The notes below the pieces were generated by a model, which did not search any database, was not told the DNA's origin, and worked only from the letters and a program-made list of their open reading frames with translations. DNA of 64,000 nucleotides from NCBI RefSeq assembly GCF_030915385.1, contig NZ_CP133268.1, forward strand, positions 310,001 to 374,000, read 5' to 3'. This DNA comes from Neobacillus sp. PS3-12. Its GTDB lineage: Bacteria; Bacillota; Bacilli; Bacillales; Cytobacillaceae. This document shows positions 9,239 to 17,337 of the stretch, piece after piece; the stretch's first letter is position 1, and every line of letters starts with the position of its first letter. The translations under genes were made by a program, and so were the position numbers.

Positions 9239-10621
9239 ATGACCGTATTTTTGATTATCGTCAATATCGTTGTCCTTTTACTGTTGATTCTTGGACTGTT
9301 TTGGATGCAAAAAAAGCATGTTTCTTTTTCAAAACGGGTTTTTTCAGCTTTAGGTTTGGGAATTATTTTTGGATTACTTATTCATTTGATTTATGGGACT
9401 GCTTCCAAAGTTACAACAGGGTCCGTCGATTGGTTTAATATTGTTGGAAATGGCTATGTTAAACTGCTCCAAATGGTTGTCATGCCACTTGTGTTCATTT
9501 CAATTGTCGGTGCTTTTACCAGATTGAAACTCACCAAGAATATTGGGAAAATAAGTTTCCTTGTCATTGGAATTCTTCTTGGTACCGCTGCTGTTTCAGC
9601 AGCTGTTGGGATTGCCTCTGCACTCGGCTTTGGCCTTGATGGCATCCATTTGGATCAAGGAACGGCTGAGGCAGTACGAAATCAACAGCTTCAACAAGCA
9701 GTTATTAGTGTAAAAGATGCGACACTTCCACAGCAAATCCTCCAGCTAATACCAAGCAATCCATTTCAAGATTTAACAGGAGCTCGTCCAACCTCAACAA
9801 TAGCGGTCGTCATTTTTGCAGCATTTGTAGGTATTGCCTATCTTGGGGTAAAACGGAAGGATCCTGAAACAGGAGAGTTTTTCGCCAAAGTCATTGATAT
9901 GGTTTACTCCGTAACCATGAGAATTGTTACCCTCATTCTTCGTCTTACTCCATATGGGGTTCTTGCTATCATTACAAGAGTAGCTGCTACAAGTGATTAT
10001 GCAGCGATCGCAAAATTAGGGAAGTTTGTCATTGCTTCCTATGTTGCACTTATCGTGATGTTCATTATTCATTTATTACTTTTAACGTTTGCAAAACTTA
10101 ATCCTGCCAGATATGTGAAAAAAGCTTTACCTACATTAACCTTTGCCTTTACGTCACGTACAAGTGCAGGTACATTGCCTTTAACCATTAAAACACAAAC
10201 AAAGGATTTGGGTGTTTCGGAAGGAATCGCAAACTTCGCTGGTTCGTTTGGATTGACCATTGGGCAAAACGGCTGTGCCGGCATCTATCCAGCGATGCTG
10301 GCCATCATGGTCGCTCCAACTGCCGGCATTAATCCTTTCAGTCCATCTTTTATTATCACCCTGATTTTAGTTGTTGCGATCAGCTCGTTAGGTGTTGCCG
10401 GAGTCGGTGGCGGTGCAACTTTTGCAGCACTTATTGTTCTATCGGTACTAAACCTCCCGATTGCCATTGTTGGTCTGCTCATCTCTGTGGAACCATTAAT
10501 TGATATGGGCCGAACTGCCCTAAACGTCAGCGATGCCATGATCGCCGGCATTTTAACCAGCAAAGTGACAGGTGAATTTCAAAGTGATGTTTACCAGCAA
10601 AAGGATATTGTAGAAGCATAA
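9239..10621 (+). CDS. tcyP: L-cystine symporter TcyP (dicarboxylate/amino acid:cation symporter family)
   Basis: 460 residues from ATG 9239 with AAGGAGG 8 bases upstream. The protein has the DAACS fold: eight membrane helices plus re-entrant hairpins, with HP1-like TSRTSAGTLPLTIKT and the HP2/TM8-like FGLTIGQNGCAGIYPAML. Overall sequence and length match Bacillus TcyP (YhcL), which imports L-cystine using a sodium or proton gradient. Monocistronic, followed by a terminator. In Bacillus such genes are usually repressed by CymR; a possible box is noted upstream. Confidence 0.85.
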   Translation: MTVFLIIVNIVVLLLLILGLFWMQKKHVSFSKRVFSALGLGIIFGLLIHLIYGTASKVTTGSVDWFNIVGNGYVKLLQMVVMPLVFISIVGAFTRLKLTKNIGKISFLVIGILLGTAAVSAAVGIASALGFGLDGIHLDQGTAEAVRNQQLQQAVISVKDATLPQQILQLIPSNPFQDLTGARPTSTIAVVIFAAFVGIAYLGVKRKDPETGEFFAKVIDMVYSVTMRIVTLILRLTPYGVLAIITRVAATSDYAAIAKLGKFVIASYVALIVMFIIHLLLLTFAKLNPARYVKKALPTLTFAFTSRTSAGTLPLTIKTQTKDLGVSEGIANFAGSFGLTIGQNGCAGIYPAMLAIMVAPTAGINPFSPSFIITLILVVAISSLGVAGVGGGATFAALIVLSVLNLPIAIVGLLISVEPLIDMGRTALNVSDAMIAGILTSKVTGEFQSDVYQQKDIVEA

Positions 10622-10689
10622 ACAGCAGCATCATACATGAACCTTTCACAATAGATCCATTCTAAAGGACAGGAAACCCTATACTATTG

Positions 10690-10721
10690 ATGCGGATACA
10701 AATGTTATCCGCATTTTTTTG
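10690..10721 (+). terminator. Rho-independent terminator of tcyP
   Basis: A 9-bp stem ATGCGGATA / TATCCGCAT with a 7-base loop and seven T. Confidence 0.85.
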
Positions 10722-10761
10722 TGTTTTTGGTCAAGTTGCAAAGAATCGCCATATGGGCTCT

Positions 10762-11430
10762 TTATTGATGTTCTTGGCGAAGAGATTTTATTATTTCAAA
10801 ATATTGTGTATCTCCTAACCCATAATGTTTAAATTTTTCAAGTAAGGCTAACATAAGTTCTTCTTCTGGAACATCTTTATTTTTGTGAATATACATCATA
10901 AGATCACTGTCTTTATTAAGGTAATTCAAATATAGCTCAACCCCCTTCTTTAAAGGGTCTGGATAAATATGTTCGGGCATCTTTTTATCAATCAACACTT
11001 GTTTGTAAATAGCAGAATAACCTTTCGCTTTAAAGGTAAAATGGCTCAAAGGCTCAAATTGATCACCCACTATATTAAGATCAATAGTATCTGTATGCTC
11101 TGCCTGGTCTAACCAAGCTAAAAGGGTAAGAATATTGATTTGACAAAACATATCAGCATCAAACCATAAAGCTATATGAGTAAATTTTTTACTAAAAAGA
11201 GGCTCCAATGGTTTTAGTATGTGTTCACTATATTGCACTAGCGTTACCTGATGGACTTTAGCACGTATTTCAGTGAACTCATTTGAAAATAGATCATTAC
11301 ACGTTTTTCCATAACACATAGCCTCGTTAAATGGGATCATCAATTCGTGTTCAAGAAAATTTGTCCTTTTAAAAAAATTATACATAGCTTGCCCATTTAA
11401 AATATGTAAAGTTCTTATTCGATTCATCAT
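10762..11430 (-). CDS. DUF1835 domain protein
   Basis: 222 residues starting MMNRIRTLHILNG with AGGGGGTG 5 bases upstream. The opening LHILNG, the E..PFNEAMCYG segment and the later HIALWFDADMFCQINILTLLAWL are characteristic of DUF1835 proteins of Bacillus, whose biochemical role is unknown. This copy is short, so the accessory C-terminal DUF3658-like part is represented only by the last 70 residues. It converges on tcyP and stands alone. Confidence 0.75.
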   Translation of the reverse strand: MMNRIRTLHILNGQAMYNFFKRTNFLEHELMIPFNEAMCYGKTCNDLFSNEFTEIRAKVHQVTLVQYSEHILKPLEPLFSKKFTHIALWFDADMFCQINILTLLAWLDQAEHTDTIDLNIVGDQFEPLSHFTFKAKGYSAIYKQVLIDKKMPEHIYPDPLKKGVELYLNYLNKDSDLMMYIHKNKDVPEEELMLALLEKFKHYGLGDTQYFEIIKSLRQEHQ

Positions 11431-11666
11431 TTACACCCCCTGACTCATTTAATTTATTTTACTATTATAGTTCAACTTTCACACTGTTCCTTAAATAATG
11501 AAATATAAAAAAATAACTCATCTAGCCCCCTCCATCATTTATTATCCAAACAGTGATACAATGAGACTAAATTTTTATTCTTCTATATTTTGGTATAAAC
11601 TAAATTAGTATACGAGGAGACTTGTCGAGAATGATCCTCACATAAATCGTTAGGAGTATTAAAAAA

Positions 11667-12410
11667 ATGGAAAAAATCGCTGTTATTTCAGACATTCATG
11701 GAAATATCCCTGCACTGGAGTCAGTGCTTGCTGATATCGATTCCAGAAATATTAAGAGAATCATTTGCCTCGGTGATTTAGTTGGTAAGGGACCACAATC
11801 AAGCATGGCCATAGAAATGATCCAAAAGTGTTGTGAAACTGTGATTAGGGGCAATTGGGATGATTTTTTTCCAAAACCTCAAGAATCGAAGACGATCCAA
11901 TGGCATCAAAACCAATTAACGAAACAACAACTGAATTATTTAAAGGAACTGCCTTTTTCTGTAGAGTTTATAATGAGCGGAAAACTAGTCAGAATGTTTC
12001 ATGCCTCACCGCGAAGTGTGTATGAAAGAGTCCAACCGTGGGACTCACTTGAAAAGCGATTAGGTATGTTCGAAAACACAGATTCAACTGAAAATATAGC
12101 AGGAAATCGGGAACCGGATGTCGTCTGCTATGGAGATGTACATAATGCATACCAACAAATCATTAATGGTAAAATATTATGTAACATAGGCAGCGTTGGA
12201 AATCCGCTTGATCTCACTCAAGCTTCCTATGCAATTCTTGAAGGAGAATACGGAAATTCCGAAAATGGCGTTTTTTCGTTTCAGCTTGTTCGCGTACCAT
12301 ATGATATTGAATTATCCATACAACTAGCCAGAGAAGCGGAAATGCCTGAGCTTGAGGAATATATGCAAGAGTTAACAACTGCCAAATATAGAGGTTCCAA
12401 ATCCATCTAA
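11667..12410 (+). CDS. Metallophosphoesterase (calcineurin-like)
   Basis: 247 residues. All metal-binding blocks of the family are visible: DIHGN at residues 9-13, GDLVGKGP near 37, RGNWDD near 61, FHASPRS near 112 and YGDVHNAY near 152, with a final NIGSVGNP. This is a soluble two-metal phosphoesterase similar to bacterial YfcE/diadenosine-type enzymes; the substrate is not deducible. AGGAG lies 12 bases before the ATG. A 37-bp piece of this gene (11902-11939) recurs at 14490. Confidence 0.85.
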   Translation: MEKIAVISDIHGNIPALESVLADIDSRNIKRIICLGDLVGKGPQSSMAIEMIQKCCETVIRGNWDDFFPKPQESKTIQWHQNQLTKQQLNYLKELPFSVEFIMSGKLVRMFHASPRSVYERVQPWDSLEKRLGMFENTDSTENIAGNREPDVVCYGDVHNAYQQIINGKILCNIGSVGNPLDLTQASYAILEGEYGNSENGVFSFQLVRVPYDIELSIQLAREAEMPELEEYMQELTTAKYRGSKSI

Positions 12411-12502
12411 CTTGAAACCTTTTTGATTCTTATTCGTATATTTAATTACCGAACAAAGTTTGTACGGTGTTAACAAAATAAAAAAAGAATGGAAGATTTA
12501 AA

Positions 12503-12784
12503 TTGGCACTTTACATTTTACAATTTGGAGAGTACATTTTTGAGCTGTATTATTGGTTAATCTTGATTTCCATTTTTGGTTCCTGGTTTCCCCGCTTTCA
12601 ATCATCAAAATTTGGAATTTGGATTAGTAAGCTTGTTGAACCTTATTTAGGTATCTTTAGAAGGTTTATTCCACCTCTTGGTCCGATTGATATTTCACCA
12701 ATTATTGCTTTATTTATTTTTAGATATTTAAGGACTTTTGCTATGGAAGGTTTGCGTCAATCTTTAAATGTCATAAGTGCATAG
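12503..12784 (+). CDS. YggT family membrane protein
   Basis: 93 residues from a TTG start, with two hydrophobic segments and the family motif FRRFIPPLGPIDISPIIALFIF. YggT proteins are small membrane proteins often found by cell division genes; here the gene is isolated. The ribosome site (GGAAG) is weak. Confidence 0.8.
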   Translation: MALYILQFGEYIFELYYWLILISIFGSWFPRFQSSKFGIWISKLVEPYLGIFRRFIPPLGPIDISPIIALFIFRYLRTFAMEGLRQSLNVISA

Positions 12785-12794
12785 TTCAAATATA

Positions 12795-12837
12795 AAAAGA
12801 AGAGCGATGAATACTCCCTGTCATCGCTCTTCTTTTT
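12795..12837 (+). terminator. Rho-independent terminator of the YggT gene
   Basis: AAGAAGAGCGATGA pairs with TCATCGCTCTTCTT around a 10-base loop and is followed by T. The AGAGCGATGA core also occurs in the terminator at 35260. Confidence 0.85.
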
Positions 12838-12990
12838 GCTGTTCATTCATTTCTTCATTCAGCTGACCATCTGTCCAGCGGCCTCATACCTAATTAAGAA
12901 TTTTTAGTTCAAAAATACTTTTCCAAGTCTGTAAACATCAAACAGCAGGAAAAAAGAAAAAACAATAATGAATAAATATAAAATTGACTT

Positions 12991-13460
12991 TTAAACCTCA
13001 TCTTTAATTCTATTAATCGATCTTTCCACTATGTACTGATACCCATAAATAATAATTGCTAATGACACACATATAAAAAACCATATAATATGATTCAACT
13101 TTTTAAATTTAAAAACTCCTATCTTTTCCCATATTTGAGCAAAAGGATAAGCATTAATAGCATCTATTACTATATTTGTCATTAAATATTTTAGAAAATT
13201 GCCGTATGTTAGTTTAAATACCCATAGTGTGGCTACAAAAAAAGGACCTAATATATATGTAAAATCCACAAAACCAGGAGATATAGAGTTTTTATTTACC
13301 CACCATTTTTTCTTATTCGCAATTACAGCTAACACACTTAAAAATAAATTAACAAAACTTGCTACAGGTAAAAACCTAAAAAATGATTTTTTCCCCATGA
13401 AGGGAACAGTTAGCCAAGGAACGATTAACATCGTTAAAGCGAAAGTCTTTTTTTATCCAT
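12991..13460 (-). CDS. CBO0543-type membrane protein (copy 2, apparent frameshift)
   Basis: The ATG at 13460 has AAGGAAG 10 bases upstream and reads MDKK before the frame breaks at a run of seven T (13448-13454, A7 on the coding strand). One more base gives MDKKKTFALTMLIVPWL and a continuous 156-residue protein with four hydrophobic segments, the usual CBO0543 length. Without it, translation would have to start at 13431 with no ribosome site. It is divergent from copy 3. Confidence 0.7.
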
Positions 13461-13787
13461 ATAAATCAACTTCCTTTTAAATATGTTTTTTATAAAGTTT
13501 CTCAAACTAAATTTTATTATTCTTATTATAGTTAAACCTTCCTGTCCTTTAGTTGAAGAACGAAATAAGGATTGCCGCAGGAACCCTATTGTTCAACATA
13601 AGCACCCATTACTTAAATAAGCAACAGACTTTTATTGCTTAAAATCATCGTATTGTATTGTGAATAAACACACTTTGTGTTTTTATTGTGTTATTCGTGC
13701 GTTAGTCGAATTATAATTTTATCCTCAAACTAAAATTGCATTAATCAATTCAAGAAGTAAAGACTATTTAATAAAGGAGGAAAATTA
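13461..13787. other. Intergenic region with a GCCGCAG...AAGCACCC motif
   Basis: Divergent promoter region of two CBO0543 genes. At about 13570-13615 it holds GGATTGCCGCAGGAACCC followed by ATAAGCACCC; a related arrangement (GGATCGCCGCAGCCATCC, then ATAAGCACCC) is found at 14380-14417. No gene was seen. Confidence 0.4.
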
Positions 13788-14270
13788 ATGAAATACAAAG
13801 CAGAGAAAACGATCGAAATTTCATCCTGGATAATTGTGTTACTATTATTAATAAAATTGACACCAAAAAATAAAATTCGTGAATTAATAGTTGTATTTTT
13901 ATTTAAACAAGCACTAACATGGATTTTTGGATTACTAGTGGTACAAAAAAACTTAATTTCCTATCCATATCGCTCATTGTTCAAAAAGGCAAATAAATCC
14001 AATTTTTCATTCGAATACTTTATATATCCTGGACTGTGTGCTTTATTTAGTTTGTTCTACCCCAAAAATAAATCTAACCTTTTAAAAACCCTACATTACT
14101 TTATTAGTACTTCAGTAATAGTCATCTTTGAAATTATTGCAGTTAAATATACAAAATTAATTAAATATAAAAAATGGGCTTGGTATTGGAGCTTTTTAAC
14201 AATTTGGATAACAGATTACTTAACACAAGCTTTTCACAACTGGTTTTTTAAAACTAAATTTCAGGAATAA
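13788..14270 (+). CDS. CBO0543-type membrane protein (copy 3)
   Basis: 160 residues from an ATG with AAAGGAGG 7 bases upstream. About five hydrophobic segments; the central SYPYRSLFKKANKSNFSFEY loop and the end WAWYWSFLTIWITDYLTQAF match the CBO0543 layout. Function unknown. It ends at a terminator and lies head-to-head with copy 2. Confidence 0.7.
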   Translation: MKYKAEKTIEISSWIIVLLLLIKLTPKNKIRELIVVFLFKQALTWIFGLLVVQKNLISYPYRSLFKKANKSNFSFEYFIYPGLCALFSLFYPKNKSNLLKTLHYFISTSVIVIFEIIAVKYTKLIKYKKWAWYWSFLTIWITDYLTQAFHNWFFKTKFQE

Positions 14271-14297
14271 AAAGGGGCAGGTAGACTGCCTCTTTTT
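14271..14297 (+). terminator. Rho-independent terminator
   Basis: AAAGGGGCAG pairs with CTGCCTCTTT (one mismatch) around a short loop and ends in T5. Confidence 0.7.
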
Positions 14298-14423
14298 GTA
14301 TTAATTTAAATACACGATAAGAGTCAAAAACGACGTTAGTCTTGTTAAACTAATGGGGTCATAGCTCAATTAGAAAACGGGATCGCCGCAGCCATCCCGT
14401 CTTTAAAATAAGCACCCGATTGT

Positions 14424-14489
14424 TTAAGTATATTTTTTCACAATCGTGTCGAGCGTATCGGACCATCCGTCGTACAAGTACTTATCTGC
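14424..14489 (-). pseudogene. C-terminal tail of a START/AHSA1-like protein
   Basis: The minus strand reads DKYLYDGWSDTLDTIVKKYT then stop. The GWxxTLDxxVKKY ending is usual for AHSA1/SRPBCC-fold proteins. It breaks off abruptly at 14489, exactly where a fragment of the metallophosphoesterase gene begins. Only 21 residues remain, so the assignment is tentative. Confidence 0.35.
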
Positions 14490-14526
14490 GCATCAAAACC
14501 AATTAACGATACAACAAATGAATTAT
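14490..14526 (+). repeat. Displaced 37-bp copy of metallophosphoesterase gene sequence
   Basis: GCATCAAAACCAATTAACGA and the following bases match 11902-11939 with two differences in 37. The copy is in the same strand sense. The rest of the 14298-14707 gap holds the AHSA1 tail, the GCCGCAG motif at 14380, an imperfect hairpin at 14572-14600 and otherwise nothing recognisable. Confidence 0.7.
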
Positions 14527-14707
14527 AGAGGTGACAAAAAGTAGAGAAAATTTAAATTTGGGTTAAGGAACGCTGTATGGGGTTATCACAATACAGCGGC
14601 CTCACTTAATCGAATGAAAAAAGTTACTGGGTTCAATCATACTGTTTTGCTTTAATTAATAATATGTCCCCTTATCAATTCTCAAGTTAGAGAATTCTTT
14701 ATGTAAC

Positions 14708-15793
14708 TTAATGGAAAAAGCAATCAAAAGGTCGAACTTTTTCCCTGCCAGGGAATTTTACCAGGGGTTCAGGGGAATCCGAGCCAAAAAATGTTTCCAC
14801 ATCAAATGTTGACTGGACGCCAATCTTATCGTAATTTTCCTTGAGCCACGAATCAGCATTTTTTCTGCCGAAGTCACGCAAATAGCTGAGAAAATCCCAA
14901 GAAACATTCAATTTACTTGAACCATCAAAATTGTTCAAACCCTCACCTGTATTAATAAAGTGAATATTGACTTTTTCTAATTGACCATCATAATCAAATC
15001 CATGATCGACAAGTCTATTTAATGAGTTAATGACGCGTATTTCACGCATTAAACTAGTGTTAAAACTGATATCGTAGGCACGATCCATTATTTCATGTGC
15101 ATTTGTCGGCAGCTTGGGGTAATTGGTCGTGTTCAGTTGAACAACCATTAAATCATTACAATCATGCTCCCATAGCAGTGGGAATAGAGAAGGATTCCCT
15201 ACATAACCGCCATCCCAATAATGCTCCCCGCAGATTTCAACTGCCTTATACATTTGTGGAACGCACGCTGATGCCAAGACGGTATCCACTGTAATTTCAT
15301 GGGTATCAAACACTCTCAGTTGCGAGGTTCTCACATTCGTAGCAGATAAGAAAAGCTTTATTGTCTGATTGCTGCGGATTTTCTCAAAATCAATCGTCTC
15401 ATTCAGGATATTCTTAAGTGGGTTAAGATCGAAAGGATTGAGCTGATATGGGGAGAGGAATGAAGAGAGGATTCCCCATGATTCATAGAACGGGTTATAA
15501 TCCATATTGCCTTGACTCACCATTTTGTCCATCCATGTCGGTTGAAAAAGGGAAAACGATCCCCAGTCAGCCATTTTACGCCAAAATAAACCGAGCTTCT
15601 CTCGTGCCGTTTGCCTGTCACCAATCGTCAATCCATAGGCCAACAGGCTAGCGTTAACCGCCCCTGCACTCGTCCCTGATACAGCCGCAACTTCCAAGTT
15701 TTCTTCTTCAAGTAAGCGATCGAGAACTCCCCAGGTAAAAGCCCCAAATGCCCCTCCGCCCTGTAAGGCTAAAAGAATCTTCTTTTTTTTCAT
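14708..15793 (-). CDS. Patatin-like phospholipase
   Basis: 361 residues from the ATG at 15793 (AGGGGG 8 bases upstream). The patatin hallmarks are present: glycine-rich oxyanion loop GGGAFG at residues 12-17, nucleophile elbow GTSAG with Ser42, and the catalytic Asp194 in DGG. The fold is a soluble Ser-Asp dyad lipid acyl hydrolase; a substrate cannot be named. The lysine-rich N-terminus MKKKKILL is not a signal peptide. Transcribed alone. Confidence 0.9.
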   Translation of the reverse strand: MKKKKILLALQGGGAFGAFTWGVLDRLLEEENLEVAAVSGTSAGAVNASLLAYGLTIGDRQTAREKLGLFWRKMADWGSFSLFQPTWMDKMVSQGNMDYNPFYESWGILSSFLSPYQLNPFDLNPLKNILNETIDFEKIRSNQTIKLFLSATNVRTSQLRVFDTHEITVDTVLASACVPQMYKAVEICGEHYWDGGYVGNPSLFPLLWEHDCNDLMVVQLNTTNYPKLPTNAHEIMDRAYDISFNTSLMREIRVINSLNRLVDHGFDYDGQLEKVNIHFINTGEGLNNFDGSSKLNVSWDFLSYLRDFGRKNADSWLKENYDKIGVQSTFDVETFFGSDSPEPLVKFPGREKVRPFDCFFH

Positions 15794-15892
15794 ATTTTTC
15801 CCCCTCGTAATCATTAGATATTTACCATTATAGCTCCCAACAATTTACATTAAAAGACTAGATTACTATCTTTGTTATGGTTTTCAGAAAGT

Positions 15893-16085
15893 TACTAGTC
15901 TCTTTCTTTAGTTCCTGTGCTTCCTCTTTTTCGCTGAGCATGGGCACTAGTCATCCTCTCTAGTTCCCGCACTCCCTCTTTTTCACTGAGCTCGGGCACT
16001 AGTCGGCCTCTTTGGTTCCCCTGCTCCCGCTTTTTCGCTGAGCTCGGGCACTAGTCGCCCTCTTTGGTTCCCGCGCTCCCTCTTT
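15893..16085. repeat. 52-bp tandem repeat, about 3.7 copies
   Basis: Copies begin at 15893, 15945, 15997 and 16049 (last partial, 37 bp). The unit runs CACTAGTCGCCCTCTTTGG, then TTCCCGCGCTCCCTCTTT, then TTCGCTGAGCTCGGG. Copies differ at scattered positions; the two on the right are most alike. The period is not a multiple of three and no frame is preserved. The repeat is clearly GC-richer than its surroundings. Confidence 0.9.
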
Positions 16086-16177
16086 GATTATGGATTGAAC
16101 TTTATAACTAAATGTATATTTTTCAAATTTAAACAAAACAATAAAAGATGTTAGAAAACGATAGGAGACATCTGATT

Positions 16178-16345
16178 ATGAATGAAAAGTATCTATATGA
16201 AAATGATCACGAAAAAAAAGGATATGGAAATATCCATCATTCAGCTTTAAACTACGTTCAACCAGCGATTGAAAATGCTTTTGATTTTTCACGAGATGCA
16301 ACACAAATTTTAATTAACAACATTATGAATAAGCAGAGAAAGTAA
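16178..16345 (+). CDS. Small hypothetical protein, 55 aa
   Basis: ATG 16178 follows AGGAG at about 9 bases and opens a 55-residue frame beginning MNEKYLYENDHEKKG and ending RDATQILINNIMNKQRK. It is hydrophilic with a helical C-terminal half. The good ribosome site and a strong terminator directly at the stop support a real gene. An upstream in-frame ATG at 16148 has no ribosome site. Function unknown. Confidence 0.6.
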   Translation: MNEKYLYENDHEKKGYGNIHHSALNYVQPAIENAFDFSRDATQILINNIMNKQRK

Positions 16346-16388
16346 TGGATGAAGTCAATCTTTTTCGGATTGACTCCATCCATTTTTA
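16345..16388 (+). terminator. Rho-independent terminator
   Basis: AATGGATG-AAGTCAATC pairs with GATTGACTCCATCCATT around TTTTTCG and is followed by TTTA. It overlaps the stop of the 55-residue gene. Confidence 0.8.
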
Positions 16389-16407
16389 TTTGCTTCCCTC
16401 GGGAACA

Positions 16408-16510
16408 TTGCACGTTTTTACAAGGGGCTTGCACGATTTTCAACAAGCTTTGCACATATTCATGGGAGGTTTGCACGTTTTCAGCCGGCTTTACACATTT
16501 TGCCATTTTC
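16408..16510. repeat. 21-bp periodic TTGCAC repeat, five units
   Basis: TTGCAC recurs at 16408, 16429, 16450 and 16471, then as TTACAC at 16491. Only the TTGCACg/aTTTT head is kept; the rest of each unit varies. On the minus strand the frame reads repeated NVQ/YVQ/IVQ every seven residues, but there is no ribosome site or codon character to call it a gene. Confidence 0.7.
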
Positions 16511-16795
16511 TGTAATCAATAACCTATTTAGGCTCACTGCTTCAGCCCTACCCGTTTAAAGCGTTGATATCATGGGTGACTGATTCGTAGATGGATTTGG
16601 CACGGATGGTTTGGAGGATACCCTTTGGATAACTCCATCAACGTTAGTGAAAAAAGAAAAAGGAGCCGCTGTTCACCAACATTTCGACTTCATAAAACCC
16701 ATGATTGTATAGGCATTCATATATCACTAGTATATACTGAATGATAAGATATTTTTCAAGACTAACAACCAAAATGTAAAAGGAGTGATTATTCA
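16511..16795. other. 285-bp gap before the VOC gene
   Basis: No intact gene. On the minus strand, around 16555-16650, a run reading VDGVIQRVSSK and, in a shifted frame, TIRAKSIYESVTHDINAL before a stop has a coding look and may be a gene tail. I could not identify it. Confidence 0.3.
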
Positions 16796-17209
16796 ATGAA
16801 GCTCGATATCTATGTCAACTATCGAGGAGTGTGCGAACAGGCTTTTCGGTTCTATGAACAGCATCTCGGAGGCAGAATCACATCGATGATGGCTTTCAAA
16901 CAACTGCCAGATCCGACGAACGTTCCGGAAGGTCGGGAAAACGACATTCTGCATGCTACCATCGAGATTGGGGACACGGTGCTAAGGGGAGCCGACATCC
17001 CCCACGCTGAGCCTATGCGGAGTGTTTATCTGACACTCAGGGTATACAGTGCAGAAGAAGCGGAGAGGCTTTATACCTTGCTTTCTGATGGAGGGGAAAT
17101 CTTTATGCCCATGGAAGAAACCTTTTTCGCTTTGCGTTTTGCTCAGCTGAGAGATAGGTTTGGAACGTCATGGATGATTCTTTGTGAGCATCCATCCATA
17201 GAAGCCTAG
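16796..17209 (+). CDS. VOC-family protein (PhnB/glyoxalase-like)
   Basis: 137 residues; AAGGAG 10 bases before the ATG. The fold is a pair of beta-alpha-beta-beta-beta modules typical of PhnB-like VOC proteins, opening MKLDIYVNYRGVCEQAFRFY and closing DRFGTSWMILCEHP. The base composition is visibly GC-richer than its neighbours, which may indicate transfer. The substrate is unknown; many such proteins are drug-binding or glyoxalase homologues. Confidence 0.8.
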   Translation: MKLDIYVNYRGVCEQAFRFYEQHLGGRITSMMAFKQLPDPTNVPEGRENDILHATIEIGDTVLRGADIPHAEPMRSVYLTLRVYSAEEAERLYTLLSDGGEIFMPMEETFFALRFAQLRDRFGTSWMILCEHPSIEA

Positions 17210-17212
17210 TCT

Positions 17213-17262
17213 ATTCGGGTGAAGTTCACTACTTTCCTTTCTTTGGTTTACCTCACCCGATC
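17213..17262. terminator. Weak inverted repeat between convergent genes
   Basis: TCGGGTGA pairs with TCACCCGA across a 33-base loop between the VOC and MFS stops. The long loop makes it a weak terminator candidate only. Confidence 0.3.
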
Positions 17263-17337
17263 AACACAATATCGACTATTTTTTTGAGCTGACTAACGAA
17301 ATGCCATCGTTTTTTAACTCCCCTTATGATTTTACGT

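Noticed and set aside
15893..16085. CRISPR array
   Set aside because: The 52-bp unit repeats without unique spacers, and no cas gene is near.
16258..16506. Minus-strand protein of 82 residues over the 21-bp repeat
   Set aside because: No ribosome site, low-complexity x-V-Q heptads from the DNA repeat, and overlap with a terminator and the 55-residue gene.
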